Made by a program: the position numbers and the translations under genes. Below the pieces are notes generated by a model. The model was not told where the DNA came from. It did not search any database and saw only the letters and a list, made by a program, of their open reading frames with translations. This document shows, piece after piece, positions 41,814 through 49,790 of a DNA stretch of 64,000 nt; position 1 is the first letter of the stretch; each line of letters begins with the position of its first letter. This stretch comes from RGIG8775 sp045660295 (GTDB taxonomy: Bacteria > Bacillota > Clostridia > Oscillospirales > CAG-272): assembly GCA_045660295.1 (NCBI GenBank), contig JAZRDN010000043.1:1-64000 (forward strand), in the 5' to 3' direction.

Positions 41814-41842
41814 ATTGTAGCACATTTTCCGACCTTTTTCAA
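41814..41842 (-). promoter_or_regulatory. Promoter of the B12-uptake unit
   Basis: Minus strand: TTGAAA, 17-bp spacer, TACAAT, with TG extended -10; transcription starts just upstream of the riboswitch. Confidence 0.75.
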
Positions 41843-41876
41843 GAGGTTTTGAGAAAAATGCAATAAAATCGCATAA

Positions 41877-41905
41877 ATAAAAGCCCCTACGGGGGCTTTT
41901 ATCAT
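41877..41905 (-). terminator. yhaO-yhaN terminator
   Basis: AAAAGCCCC/GGGGCTTTT stem with loop of 4, followed on the minus strand by TTTATTTATG. Confidence 0.85.
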
Positions 41906-41917
41906 TTTAACGGTTGC

Positions 41918-44320
41918 TTAAAGTATGATGTGCGTGAAATCTCCCACTGCGCGGAGAATTTCGGTCTCGCGCTTGTGGCAGGTAAAGAGCAGGCACTGAC
42001 CGCCGTTGCGCGTGTACGCGTAAAGCATCGTCAGCATGTTCTTTGTTCTCACGTCGTCAAGTAGCGAGAAGCCCTCGTCAAAGGTAAAGGGCGGGGGATT
42101 TTCGCCACATATAAGCTCTACAAGCGCCATGCGGAGCGAGATATACGCCGCGTCACGCGTGCCTCGGCTCAAAGCCTCAATGCTTCTTGTAGAACCGTCT
42201 ACGTTCGCGCTTATCTCAAGGTCGGGTGAAAGTCCAAGCTCGCTGTATTTGCCCGACGTCAGCATTCCCATAAGCTCGCCCGCGCGCTTGCGTATAGTGG
42301 GCGTTACGTTCTTTCTGATGTTGTCGGAAGCGGTGTCGATAGCGTTTATCGCCATTACGAGCGCGTTGTAATTCAGTCTGTTTTGCTCAAGCTCGCGGCA
42401 CACCTCGTCAAGCTTGGTGTTGAGCTTTGCGGGATTTTCTGCGGTCGAGGTCAGCGCGATAAGCTCCTTTTCGATGCCTATGCGCTTTTGCATAGCCGCC
42501 GCGTACTGGTTTTTGTAAAACTCATGCTTGCGCCTGATGTCAGCGATGTCGGTGTTTTCGGCAATGTGATCTACGTCTGCCGTAGCAGGAATGTCTGCTC
42601 TGAGCTCGGACTCGTTGTAGTCCTCAAGCGAGGTCTTTATTGACAAAGCTGTGTTTTGCTTTGCTTTCAGCTCAAGCTCAAGGGCTTCCTTGCGCGCGCA
42701 AACCTCGGTAAGCTCGCTTCTGCGAGACCTGAGAAGCGCCGAGATCGCCTTGTCGTCGCCGTCCTCACATTTGGTGTCGATAGAGGAGAGAAGCTCAGTG
42801 GCAAGGGTCAAATCTCTGTCGTACTCGGCTCTTACCGTCGACAGTCTTTCGGAAGCTGCCTCAAAAGCCTGATCGTGGCGGCGGCAAAGCTCGAAATGCT
42901 TTTCGCATTTGTCAATATGCTCCTCAAGCTCGGCAGGTGTTGCCGTGCTTGTGATAAGTCCGTAATCGGCAAAGAAGGCCAAGCGCTCTTTGGTTCTTTT
43001 TGACGCCGCCGCGCTTCTTGTGATACCGAGAATAAGGAATATCGCGCCTATGGCTGTTATCGCGATTAACGCGTAAAGCACCATGCTCGAGGGAATACCG
43101 TTGAACAAAGCGCTGAAGAACCCACTCAGTATCAACAAGAAAGCAAAATTGGGAACAAGAGGTCCGATAAATCCCAACGCACCCACAAGGAGCAGAATGC
43201 CGCCGAGAATATAGAATATTACCGATGCGGCTATTGCGCTCTTTCGCTTCTTAATAAGATTTGTGACCTGAGCCAGAATAGTCGATTTTTTACCGTTCTG
43301 CTCCACCTTTTCGTGCAGAGCCGCAAGTATTCTGTCTCCGCAGGGAGAGGCTTCGGCGTTTGCCAGCTCACCCTTTGCAAAGGTCAGCCGTCCCGCACTG
43401 TCGGAAAGCGTGCGCTCCGCGGTGTCAAGCTCGTCAAGAAGCGCCCTGTCAGGCAGCTTTCCGAAAAATCCGCGTGTCTCGGTAAGCTCGCGCAACGAGC
43501 CTTGAAGCCCGTATATGCTTTCTTCCTCGGCGTGAAGCTCGTTGAAACGCTTGAGCACGGTACAGGTCTCGTAGACCTTTATCTCACGCTCCTTTTCGCG
43601 CTCGCCCTTGGCTGACTGCGCCTCTACCTCAGAAAGCGCGTGAGCCGCGTTTTCCTTGGCGATTATTATGTCAGCATCCTGCTTGGCTTTTTCCAGCTTT
43701 ACCTCAAGCTCAGCCTTTTCAAGCTCCAGCTCGTAAAGCCTTCCGCCCTTGGCGCTTTTGTGAAGAAGCGTTTTTCTGAACGCATCCAGCTTGGTCTGCG
43801 CTTTTTTGGTGTCTATCTTTTCGTCAGCCGAAAGCAGGAGATTTTCGATAGACGAGCGCACCGAGTTGCCGTCAATGCTTGTACATTCAAGCTGACGCAC
43901 ACATGAGGTGCTGTCGTATACGTCAGCGGGGATTCCGAGAAAGAGCTTGCCGGGAAGCTCGTCCTTGAACACCTCACTGCCGGTTTTTAAGTCGATTATC
44001 TTACATTCGTCTATCGCGCCGCGTGATGTTGCGCCCGAAAGCTGATATTTTCTCTCAATACGGTAGCTTCCGTCGGGGAGCGTTACTTCCATGCTACCCG
44101 ACGCCGTCTGGTTGTCCCAGGAAAGCCCCCTGTCGCGGTCTGTAAGCGCATCCGAGGCAGTCTTTTTGGGCAGCCCGTAAAGCATAAAGCGGATAAAGCC
44201 CACAACCGTGCTTTTACCCGACTCGTTGCGCCCCTCAAAAACGTTTATGCCGTCCTTGAGTGAAAAACAGCGATTTTTGAGAGCACCGAATTCGGTTATC
44301 GTTATTTTATCAATTCTCAT
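41918..44320 (-). CDS. yhaN: YhaN-like AAA ATPase (SbcC/Rad50 relative)
   Basis: 800 residues. N-terminal RIDKITITEFGALKN and Walker A EGRNESGKST (residues ~30-38) mark the SMC/SbcC-type ATPase. The signature and Walker B halves are at the C terminus: SRGTRDAAYISLRMALVEL and PPFTFDEGFSLLDD. Long coiled coils surround a central pair of strongly hydrophobic segments (about 355-445), so the protein is probably membrane-associated, as proposed for B. subtilis YhaN. It forms a nuclease complex with the upstream YhaO-like gene. Confidence 0.88.
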   Translation of the reverse strand: MRIDKITITEFGALKNRCFSLKDGINVFEGRNESGKSTVVGFIRFMLYGLPKKTASDALTDRDRGLSWDNQTASGSMEVTLPDGSYRIERKYQLSGATSRGAIDECKIIDLKTGSEVFKDELPGKLFLGIPADVYDSTSCVRQLECTSIDGNSVRSSIENLLLSADEKIDTKKAQTKLDAFRKTLLHKSAKGGRLYELELEKAELEVKLEKAKQDADIIIAKENAAHALSEVEAQSAKGEREKEREIKVYETCTVLKRFNELHAEEESIYGLQGSLRELTETRGFFGKLPDRALLDELDTAERTLSDSAGRLTFAKGELANAEASPCGDRILAALHEKVEQNGKKSTILAQVTNLIKKRKSAIAASVIFYILGGILLLVGALGFIGPLVPNFAFLLILSGFFSALFNGIPSSMVLYALIAITAIGAIFLILGITRSAAASKRTKERLAFFADYGLITSTATPAELEEHIDKCEKHFELCRRHDQAFEAASERLSTVRAEYDRDLTLATELLSSIDTKCEDGDDKAISALLRSRRSELTEVCARKEALELELKAKQNTALSIKTSLEDYNESELRADIPATADVDHIAENTDIADIRRKHEFYKNQYAAAMQKRIGIEKELIALTSTAENPAKLNTKLDEVCRELEQNRLNYNALVMAINAIDTASDNIRKNVTPTIRKRAGELMGMLTSGKYSELGLSPDLEISANVDGSTRSIEALSRGTRDAAYISLRMALVELICGENPPPFTFDEGFSLLDDVRTKNMLTMLYAYTRNGGQCLLFTCHKRETEILRAVGDFTHIIL

Positions 44321-44347
44321 TTTTTAATCCTCTTTTTTGATACTCGC

Positions 44348-45457
44348 CTAAAGTATAATGGGCTTGTCGTCAAGCGCTGAAAGACCGAGACGAAGCGCTA
44401 AAACCGCCGCCTTTCTCTCCTCCTCCGAGCCCTCGCGTATTATCTTTACGAGTGTGCGGTAGAATTCGCCGCGCACGCTGACATCCTGTGCCAGTGTGTC
44501 CTCATCAAGCGTGGGGAGAGTTTCGTCCTTTATGTCAAGAGAGTAGAGACCTTCAACTGCCTCGCGTATTCTTTGCGCGTTGGGAGCGTATTCAGACGTT
44601 ACCGCGCCGTGGAGAACAACTCGGAGCGAGGTGTCATCCTTGTAATTCTTGACGGCGATGCGCTGACGGATCTTTTCTATAACCTCACTGTCGTTGCCCG
44701 CACCCGTAATGTCCAGCTTTTCTATCATGTATCTGCGCTTGGCAAGCTGAATTTTTTGGTGGCTTATCTTTTTGCCGTCTATCTCAAGCAGTATAGCGCC
44801 TCCGAAGTCAAGCTCGTCAAAGCTGCGCCCCTCAGCGCATCCGCAGTATGACGCAAGCGTCCCGTTGTAATTGCCGATCTCAGGGGCGTTGTGAACGTGT
44901 CCTAAAGCCGCGTAATCAAAGGGCGAGTCGTCAAGCTCGCGTGGGGATATCGGCGCGTATTTTGAGAGTGATTGAACAGTGTCAGCATGGGCGCAGAGCA
45001 GATTTACCCTGTTAGGATCGACAGAATATTCTGTCGCCAGAGGATGCTCCTCGTATGAAGCCGATGTAAACGCGTAGCCCCATACCGTTATGCCAAGCTC
45101 TGCAAAATCAAATGACGAGAGCTTTTTACTGTCAAAAATATGCACGTTTTTGGGGAATCCGCTTGAATAGATGCCGTTGGGAACGTAGGGGTCGTGGTTG
45201 CCCGGCGCTATGACCACAGGGCAGGGAAGATTGCCCAAAAGGTCTGCGACGTATTTTACGGTTTTTGAATTGGTAAAGCCGTTGTCAAACAAATCTCCCG
45301 CAATGAGAACGAGGTCTATGCGCTGGTTTCTTATGTAGCAAATAAGCGTGCGAAAAAGCTCGCGCTGTTCCTCACGGCGAGCCTCGCTTTGTATTGGGTC
45401 AAGCCCCGAAAAAGGGCTGTCAAGATGTAGGTCGGCACAATGTAAAACTTTAAGCAT
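44348..45457 (-). CDS. yhaO: YhaO-like metallophosphoesterase (SbcD/Mre11 relative)
   Basis: 369 residues from the ATG after GGAGG; seven extra codons upstream lack an SD. All calcineurin-like metal motifs are visible: CADLHLDSPF near 8, LIAGDLFDNG near 55, APGNHDPYVP near 85, CAHAD and ALGHVHNAPE near 180. The C-terminal 120 residues form the capping region. A DNA exonuclease of the SbcD type, working with the next gene in DNA-end processing. The 27-bp spacer to yhaN contains AGAGGAT. Confidence 0.9.
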   Translation of the reverse strand: MLKVLHCADLHLDSPFSGLDPIQSEARREEQRELFRTLICYIRNQRIDLVLIAGDLFDNGFTNSKTVKYVADLLGNLPCPVVIAPGNHDPYVPNGIYSSGFPKNVHIFDSKKLSSFDFAELGITVWGYAFTSASYEEHPLATEYSVDPNRVNLLCAHADTVQSLSKYAPISPRELDDSPFDYAALGHVHNAPEIGNYNGTLASYCGCAEGRSFDELDFGGAILLEIDGKKISHQKIQLAKRRYMIEKLDITGAGNDSEVIEKIRQRIAVKNYKDDTSLRVVLHGAVTSEYAPNAQRIREAVEGLYSLDIKDETLPTLDEDTLAQDVSVRGEFYRTLVKIIREGSEEERKAAVLALRLGLSALDDKPIIL

Positions 45458-45563
45458 TGAATTCCTCCGAAAAAACATATATACACATTAAGTATACCAT
45501 AAAATTGCACTAACTTCAAGGGGATTTCATAAAAGATTTATACATTCTGCGAAAATATCTTTC

Positions 45564-45592
45564 TTGACAAGAAAGCTGTTTTGTAATATAAT
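45564..45592 (+). promoter_or_regulatory. nfnAB promoter
   Basis: TTGACA, exact 17-bp spacer, TATAAT. Confidence 0.8.
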
Positions 45593-45641
45593 AATATATA
45601 ATGATTTTTGATTTGATTGTATGTATCAGAAAGGTAAACAA

Positions 45642-46487
45642 ATGTACAGGATAGTAAAAAAGCAAGTGCTTAATCCCACGGTAACGCTTATGGAGATAGA
45701 CGCGCCCTTGGTGGCAAGGTCGGCAGAGCCGGGGCAGTTCATTATTTTGCGAGTTGACGCGGAGGGCGAGCGAATTCCGCTTACCATCGCTGATTTCGAC
45801 AGAGAAAAGGGAACTGTAACAATTATATATCAGATAGTCGGAGCAACCACCGAAAAGCTCAACCGCAAGAACGAGGGCGAGTATATAGAGGATTTTGCAG
45901 GCCCCCTCGGCAGACCTACCGAAACAGAGGGACTTAAAAAGGTAGCGGTGGTCGGAGGCGGCGTGGGTTGCGCTATTGCGTACCCTGTGGCAAAGAAGCT
46001 TCACGAAAGCGGCTGTGAGGTTCATTCTATCGTGGGCTTCAGAAATAAAGATCTTGTTATCCTTGAGGACGAGTTCAGACAAAACTCAACCAAGCTCGTG
46101 CTTATGTCAGATGACGGAAGCTGCGGTGAAAAGGGTCTGGTTACCGACGCGCTCCGCAAGCTTATCGAAAGCGGAGAGAAGTACGACAGAGTTATCACCA
46201 TAGGTCCTCTTATCATGATGAAATTTGTTTGCAAGTTGACCAAGGAGTTTGAAATTCCCACGGTTGCCAGCATGAACCCCATTATGATTGACGGTACGGG
46301 AATGTGCGGCGGATGCCGTCTCACTGTGGGCGGCAAGACAAAGTTCGCTTGCGTTGACGGCCCCGAGTTCGACGGTCACGAGATAGACTTCGACGAGGCT
46401 ATGGCGCGAGGCGCTATGTACAAGCCCTTTGAACGCCATGCTCACGAGGAGACCTGTAATCTTTTCAAATTAGGAGAAAACAAGTAA
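45642..46487 (+). CDS. nfnA: NfnA, NADH-dependent ferredoxin:NADP+ oxidoreductase small subunit
   Basis: 281 residues from the ATG after AGAAAGG. An FAD-binding beta-barrel (PLTIADFDREKGTVTIIYQ) is followed by an NAD-binding domain (VAVVGGGVGCAIAYPVAK). The [2Fe-2S] site lies near the C terminus in DGTGMCGGCRLTVGGKTKFACVDGPEFDGH. With NfnB it performs flavin-based electron bifurcation, exchanging electrons between NADPH and NADH plus ferredoxin in fermenting anaerobes. Dihydroorotate dehydrogenase PyrK is a related family, but the next gene decides the assignment. Its stop overlaps the nfnB start by 1 bp. Confidence 0.92.
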   Translation: MYRIVKKQVLNPTVTLMEIDAPLVARSAEPGQFIILRVDAEGERIPLTIADFDREKGTVTIIYQIVGATTEKLNRKNEGEYIEDFAGPLGRPTETEGLKKVAVVGGGVGCAIAYPVAKKLHESGCEVHSIVGFRNKDLVILEDEFRQNSTKLVLMSDDGSCGEKGLVTDALRKLIESGEKYDRVITIGPLIMMKFVCKLTKEFEIPTVASMNPIMIDGTGMCGGCRLTVGGKTKFACVDGPEFDGHEIDFDEAMARGAMYKPFERHAHEETCNLFKLGENK

Positions 46488-47869
46488 TGCCAAATATGTC
46501 ACTTAAGAAAAACGAGATGCCCTCACAGGCACCCGAGATAAGAAATAAAAATTTTCTTGAGGTCGCTCTCGGATATACCCCCGAACAGGCAATAGACGAG
46601 GCAAAGCGTTGCCTTAACTGTAAGAATAAGCCCTGCGTCGGCGGTTGTCCCGTAAAAATTTACATACCCGAGTTCATCGCTAAGGTGGCAGAGGGCGAAT
46701 TTGAGGAAGCCTATAAAATAATAACCAAGTCCAGCTCGCTCCCCGCGGTGTGCGGACGTGTCTGCCCTCAGGAAAGTCAGTGCGAGCAGAAATGCGTAAG
46801 AGGAATTAAGGGCGAGCCCGTGGCTATCGGACGCCTTGAAAGATTTGTTGCCGATTATCATAACGCCAATTCTGACGAAAAGGCGACCGCTCCCGCAAGT
46901 AACGGTCATAAGGTAGCGGTGGTAGGCTCTGGACCCAGCGGTCTTGCCTGCGCGGGCGACCTTGCCAAAAAAGGCTATGAGGTAACCGTGTTTGAGGCGC
47001 TTCATACCCCCGGCGGAGTGCTTGTCTACGGTATTCCCGAATTCAGACTTCCCAAGGATATAGTAAAAAAGGAGATCGAAACGCTCAAAGAACTGGGCGT
47101 AAAGATAGAGACCAACGTAATTATCGGTAAGACCATCTCGGTTGACGCGCTTATGAACGAATACGGCTTTGAGTCGGTATTTATCGGGTCGGGCGCGGGA
47201 CTTCCCAGATTTATGAATATCGCGGGCGAAAACCTTAACGGCGTTTACTCGGCAAACGAGTTCCTGACCCGTGTAAACCTTATGAAGGCATATAAGCCCG
47301 ACAGTGCGACACCCATTCAGCGCGGAAACAGCGTGGTGGTTGTGGGCGGCGGTAACGTGGCTATGGATGCGGCTCGCTCGGCGAAGCGACTGGGCGCTGA
47401 CGTTACTATCGTTTACAGACGTACCGAGGCAGAGCTCCCCGCAAGACACGAGGAGGTCGAGCACGCAAAGGAGGAGGGAATCAACTTCAAGCTCCTCACC
47501 AACCCCGTTGAAATAAAGGGCACAGATGGCTGGGTAAGCGGTATAGTTTGCCAGAGAATGGAGCTTTCCGAGCCCGACGAGTCGGGACGTGCGAGACCTG
47601 TGGCTGTCGAGGGCAGTGAGTTTGAGGTTAAGGCTGATTGTGTTATCATGGCAATCGGAACGTCGCCAAACCCGCTTATCAAATCCACCACACAGGGACT
47701 TGAAACCCAGAAATGGGGCGGCATCGTAGCCGACGAAAACGGACTTACGTCCAGAGAGGGAATATACGCGGGCGGAGACGCGGTAACAGGCGCCGCAACC
47801 GTAATTCTCGCCATGGGCGCGGGCAAGACCGCCGCCGCGGCAATTGATGAATATATTCAAAATAAATAA
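46487..47869 (+). CDS. nfnB: NfnB, bifurcating transhydrogenase large subunit (GltA-like)
   Basis: 460 residues. N-terminal domain with two [4Fe-4S] clusters (CLNCKNKPCVGGCPVKIYIPEF and CGRVCPQESQCEQKCVRG). Then come the FAD site VAVVGSGPSGLACAGDLAKKGY near 143 and the NADPH site VVVVGGGNVAMDAARSAKRLGA near 285; ending YAGGDAVTGAATVILAMGAGK. It carries the bifurcating FAD and binds NADPH. The TAATG overlap couples it to nfnA. Alone it would be annotated as the glutamate synthase small subunit. Confidence 0.93.
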   Translation: MPNMSLKKNEMPSQAPEIRNKNFLEVALGYTPEQAIDEAKRCLNCKNKPCVGGCPVKIYIPEFIAKVAEGEFEEAYKIITKSSSLPAVCGRVCPQESQCEQKCVRGIKGEPVAIGRLERFVADYHNANSDEKATAPASNGHKVAVVGSGPSGLACAGDLAKKGYEVTVFEALHTPGGVLVYGIPEFRLPKDIVKKEIETLKELGVKIETNVIIGKTISVDALMNEYGFESVFIGSGAGLPRFMNIAGENLNGVYSANEFLTRVNLMKAYKPDSATPIQRGNSVVVVGGGNVAMDAARSAKRLGADVTIVYRRTEAELPARHEEVEHAKEEGINFKLLTNPVEIKGTDGWVSGIVCQRMELSEPDESGRARPVAVEGSEFEVKADCVIMAIGTSPNPLIKSTTQGLETQKWGGIVADENGLTSREGIYAGGDAVTGAATVILAMGAGKTAAAAIDEYIQNK

Positions 47870-47873
47870 ACAG

Positions 47874-47908
47874 AAAACAGGCAACCGAAATCGGTTGCCT
47901 GTTTTTTG
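47874..47908 (+). terminator. nfnAB terminator
   Basis: AAAACAGGCAACCGA/TCGGTTGCCTGTTTT, 15 bp perfect, then TT. Confidence 0.9.
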
Positions 47909-48069
47909 GTAAAGCGTACAAGTCGGGGATTGAAAGGCGTCAATGAAAATCAAGTCTGTACAATAAATTCACATGGGCTTCTCGCACAAAACTTCGTGAG
48001 GATAAATATTCTGTTAATGGGGAATTTCTCAATTCCCGTGTATAAGTTTGGGGACAGTATGGCAACAAT

Positions 48070-48129
48070 ATGAGTACAACCCCAAAGGATAATAAACGCT
48101 CGCGGATAAAGAAATGGAGAAAGTTATGA
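48070..48129 (+). CDS. 19-residue basic peptide ORF overlapping mazF
   Basis: [19 protein letters not shown], with its TGA overlapping the mazF ATG as ATGA. It occupies the place of a MazE-type antitoxin gene but is far too short to be one. Only a weak SD (GGGGA) is visible. A coupling leader or an antitoxin remnant are both possible. The remaining gap 47909-48069 holds a small hairpin GGGAATT-TCTC-AATTCCC and no gene that I can see. Confidence 0.35.
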   Translation: MSTTPKDNKRSRIKKWRKL

Positions 48130-48521
48130 GTGTGAAACGAGGAGATATCTATTATGCGGACTTAAGTCCCGTAATCGGCTCGGAGCAGGGCGGTCTGCGC
48201 CCCGTGCTTATAATTCAAAACGACATAGGAAACAGATACAGCCCGACGGTGATAGCGGCGGCGATTACATCAAGAATGAGCAAGACTCATTTGCCTACTC
48301 ATATAGATATATTCGCCGACAAAGCAGGACTCTCAAAGGACTCGGTGGTGCTTCTTGAACAGATACGCACGCTTGACAAAAAGCGCCTTAAGGAGAAGAT
48401 GGGACACCTTGACGACGACATGATGAGTGTTGTCAATTCGGCAATTGCCGTCAGTTTCGGTCTTGACGCGGGAGCGCCTGCGGCAACAGGCGGCGCGGAG
48501 GGAACTGTGACGGTCGGGTAA
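48126..48521 (+). CDS. mazF: MazF/PemK-family endoribonuclease toxin
   Basis: 131 residues from the ATG after TGGAGA. The family start [31 protein letters not shown] contains the conserved catalytic Arg, and [17 protein letters not shown] supplies the Thr of the active site. B. subtilis NdoA/MazF is 116 residues; the extra Ala/Gly-rich C-terminal tail is not needed for the fold. These enzymes cut single-stranded mRNA at short motifs. No standard antitoxin gene is upstream. Confidence 0.9.
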   Translation: MSVKRGDIYYADLSPVIGSEQGGLRPVLIIQNDIGNRYSPTVIAAAITSRMSKTHLPTHIDIFADKAGLSKDSVVLLEQIRTLDKKRLKEKMGHLDDDMMSVVNSAIAVSFGLDAGAPAATGGAEGTVTVG

Positions 48522-48553
48522 ATGTAAACTTTTATCTCGTTTTGTAAATGCTA

Positions 48554-48582
48554 TTGACTTTTGAGTCGAATTTTTATAAAAT
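48554..48582 (+). promoter_or_regulatory. Promoter of the thioesterase gene
   Basis: TTGACT, 17-bp spacer, TAAAAT. Confidence 0.65.
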
Positions 48583-48620
48583 AGGAGTTGGTAAAACAAC
48601 TCCTATTTTTTGAGGTAAAA

Positions 48621-49346
48621 ATGATACATAGCGAAAATTACAGAACCACCTGGCACGATACCGACTGCAACCGCAACGTGCGCCCCACACCCATTTTAAC
48701 CTATTTTGAGGAGACCTCGAATCTCCATATGATAGCCGTAGGTCAGCCGCTTGATAAAATAAGAGACGAGGCGGGGCTTGGCTTTATCCTCTCCAGACTC
48801 ACAATGCGCTTTTATAAGCCGCTTTCGGGCTATAGAGATGTTAAGGTTGAGACTTGGACAAGCGAGGGACGCGCCTTTAGCACGCTCCGTAGCTTCCGCC
48901 TTCTTGACGGCAAGGACATTGTTGCCGAGGCACTGACTCTGTGGGCGCTGGTTGATATCAACGAGCATAAGCCCGTCAAAATATCAAGCTACGATTTCGG
49001 CTTTGAGCATGAAGCCCCCATCGCGATTGACGCCCCCGCGCGCGTGGCATTTCCCAAAGACCTCGAGCTTGAAAAGGTGGGCGAGCGTAGGATATTCTTC
49101 AGCGATTGCGATTATAATATGCACATGAATAATACACGCTATCCCGATATGATATGCGACTTTCTGCCCGACATGAAGGAAAAGCGCCTGTCGGCGCTTA
49201 CCCTGTCCTTCGTTCACGAGGCGGCAATGGGGCATACCATCACAGTTTACCGCGCTAAGAAGGACGAAAATACCTACCTTTTCCGCACCGTAGACATGGA
49301 CGGCACCACTTGCCTCGAAGCCGAGGCAACGGTCACAGATATATAA
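48621..49346 (+). CDS. Acyl-ACP thioesterase (FatA/FatB-like)
   Basis: 241 residues from the ATG after TGAGGT. Two tandem hot-dog domains: the first with TTWHDTDCNRNVRPTPILTYFEETSN, the second with the catalytic Asn/His motif NMHMNNTRYPDMICDFLP near residue 165. It releases fatty acids from acyl carrier protein and so can set chain length or make free fatty acids. Monocistronic. The bacterial form is shorter than the plant enzymes, as usual. Confidence 0.88.
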   Translation: MIHSENYRTTWHDTDCNRNVRPTPILTYFEETSNLHMIAVGQPLDKIRDEAGLGFILSRLTMRFYKPLSGYRDVKVETWTSEGRAFSTLRSFRLLDGKDIVAEALTLWALVDINEHKPVKISSYDFGFEHEAPIAIDAPARVAFPKDLELEKVGERRIFFSDCDYNMHMNNTRYPDMICDFLPDMKEKRLSALTLSFVHEAAMGHTITVYRAKKDENTYLFRTVDMDGTTCLEAEATVTDI

Positions 49347-49363
49347 GGTAACAGTAAAAAACA

Positions 49364-49398
49364 AAAAACGGATACTCTGTTAATGGGTGTCCGTTTTT
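49364..49398. terminator. Bidirectional intrinsic terminator
   Basis: AAAAACGGATAC pairs with GTGTCCGTTTTT (one G-T) around TCTGTTAATGG, between the thioesterase and the convergent XRE gene. Confidence 0.8.
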
Positions 49399-49416
49399 AG
49401 CTGTATGGTAAAAATC

Positions 49417-49629
49417 TTATTTTTTGCCATATGGCTTTTTTTCATCGGTCAAGCCCAGAAGGTAGTCCGTTGACGTGTTGTAAAATTTAGCTAAATCAAT
49501 CAAAATTTCAATAGGTAACTGCCGTTGTCCGTTTTCGTATTGTGAGTACGTGTTTTGCCTGATGTGCAAATATTCGGCAAGCTCGCGTTGCGTAATATCC
49601 GAATCCTCTCTGATATCCTTAAGTCTCAT
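49417..49629 (-). CDS. XRE-family repressor next to the LRR gene
   Basis: 70 residues: a minimal HTH_3 domain, LKDIREDSDITQRELAEYLH, then IRQNTYSQYENGQRQLPIEI and LIDLAKFYNTSTDYLLGLTD. AAGGAGA precedes the ATG. The divergent intergenic region carries three copies of the palindrome TATCTC-n5-GAGATA. This protein most probably binds there, repressing both itself and the surface protein gene. Confidence 0.88.
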   Translation of the reverse strand: MRLKDIREDSDITQRELAEYLHIRQNTYSQYENGQRQLPIEILIDLAKFYNTSTDYLLGLTDEKKPYGKK

Positions 49630-49682
49630 ATTAATCTCCTTTTGTGTGATATGTATAAAACTCTACAAAATTTATTATATAT

Positions 49683-49758
49683 TATCTCGATATGAGATAT
49701 TGACATTTATCTCAAATTGTGATAAAATTAGACTAAGTAAATATCTCAAATTGAGATT
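49683..49758 (+). promoter_or_regulatory. LRR gene promoter with three operators
   Basis: TTGACA (49700-49705), exact 17-bp spacer, TAAAAT (49723-49728). Palindromes: O1 TATCTCGATATGAGATA (49683-49699) abuts the -35; O2 TATCTCAAATTGTGATA (49708-49724) fills the spacer; O3 TATCTCAAATTGAGATT (49742-49758) lies just after the start point. Confidence 0.85.
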
Positions 49759-49790
49759 GCAACTAATTTATCTATCGAAAGGAAAGAAAA

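Noticed and set aside
46523..47953. 476-residue minus-strand ORF
   Set aside because: Antisense to nfnB; it begins beyond the terminator and has no SD.
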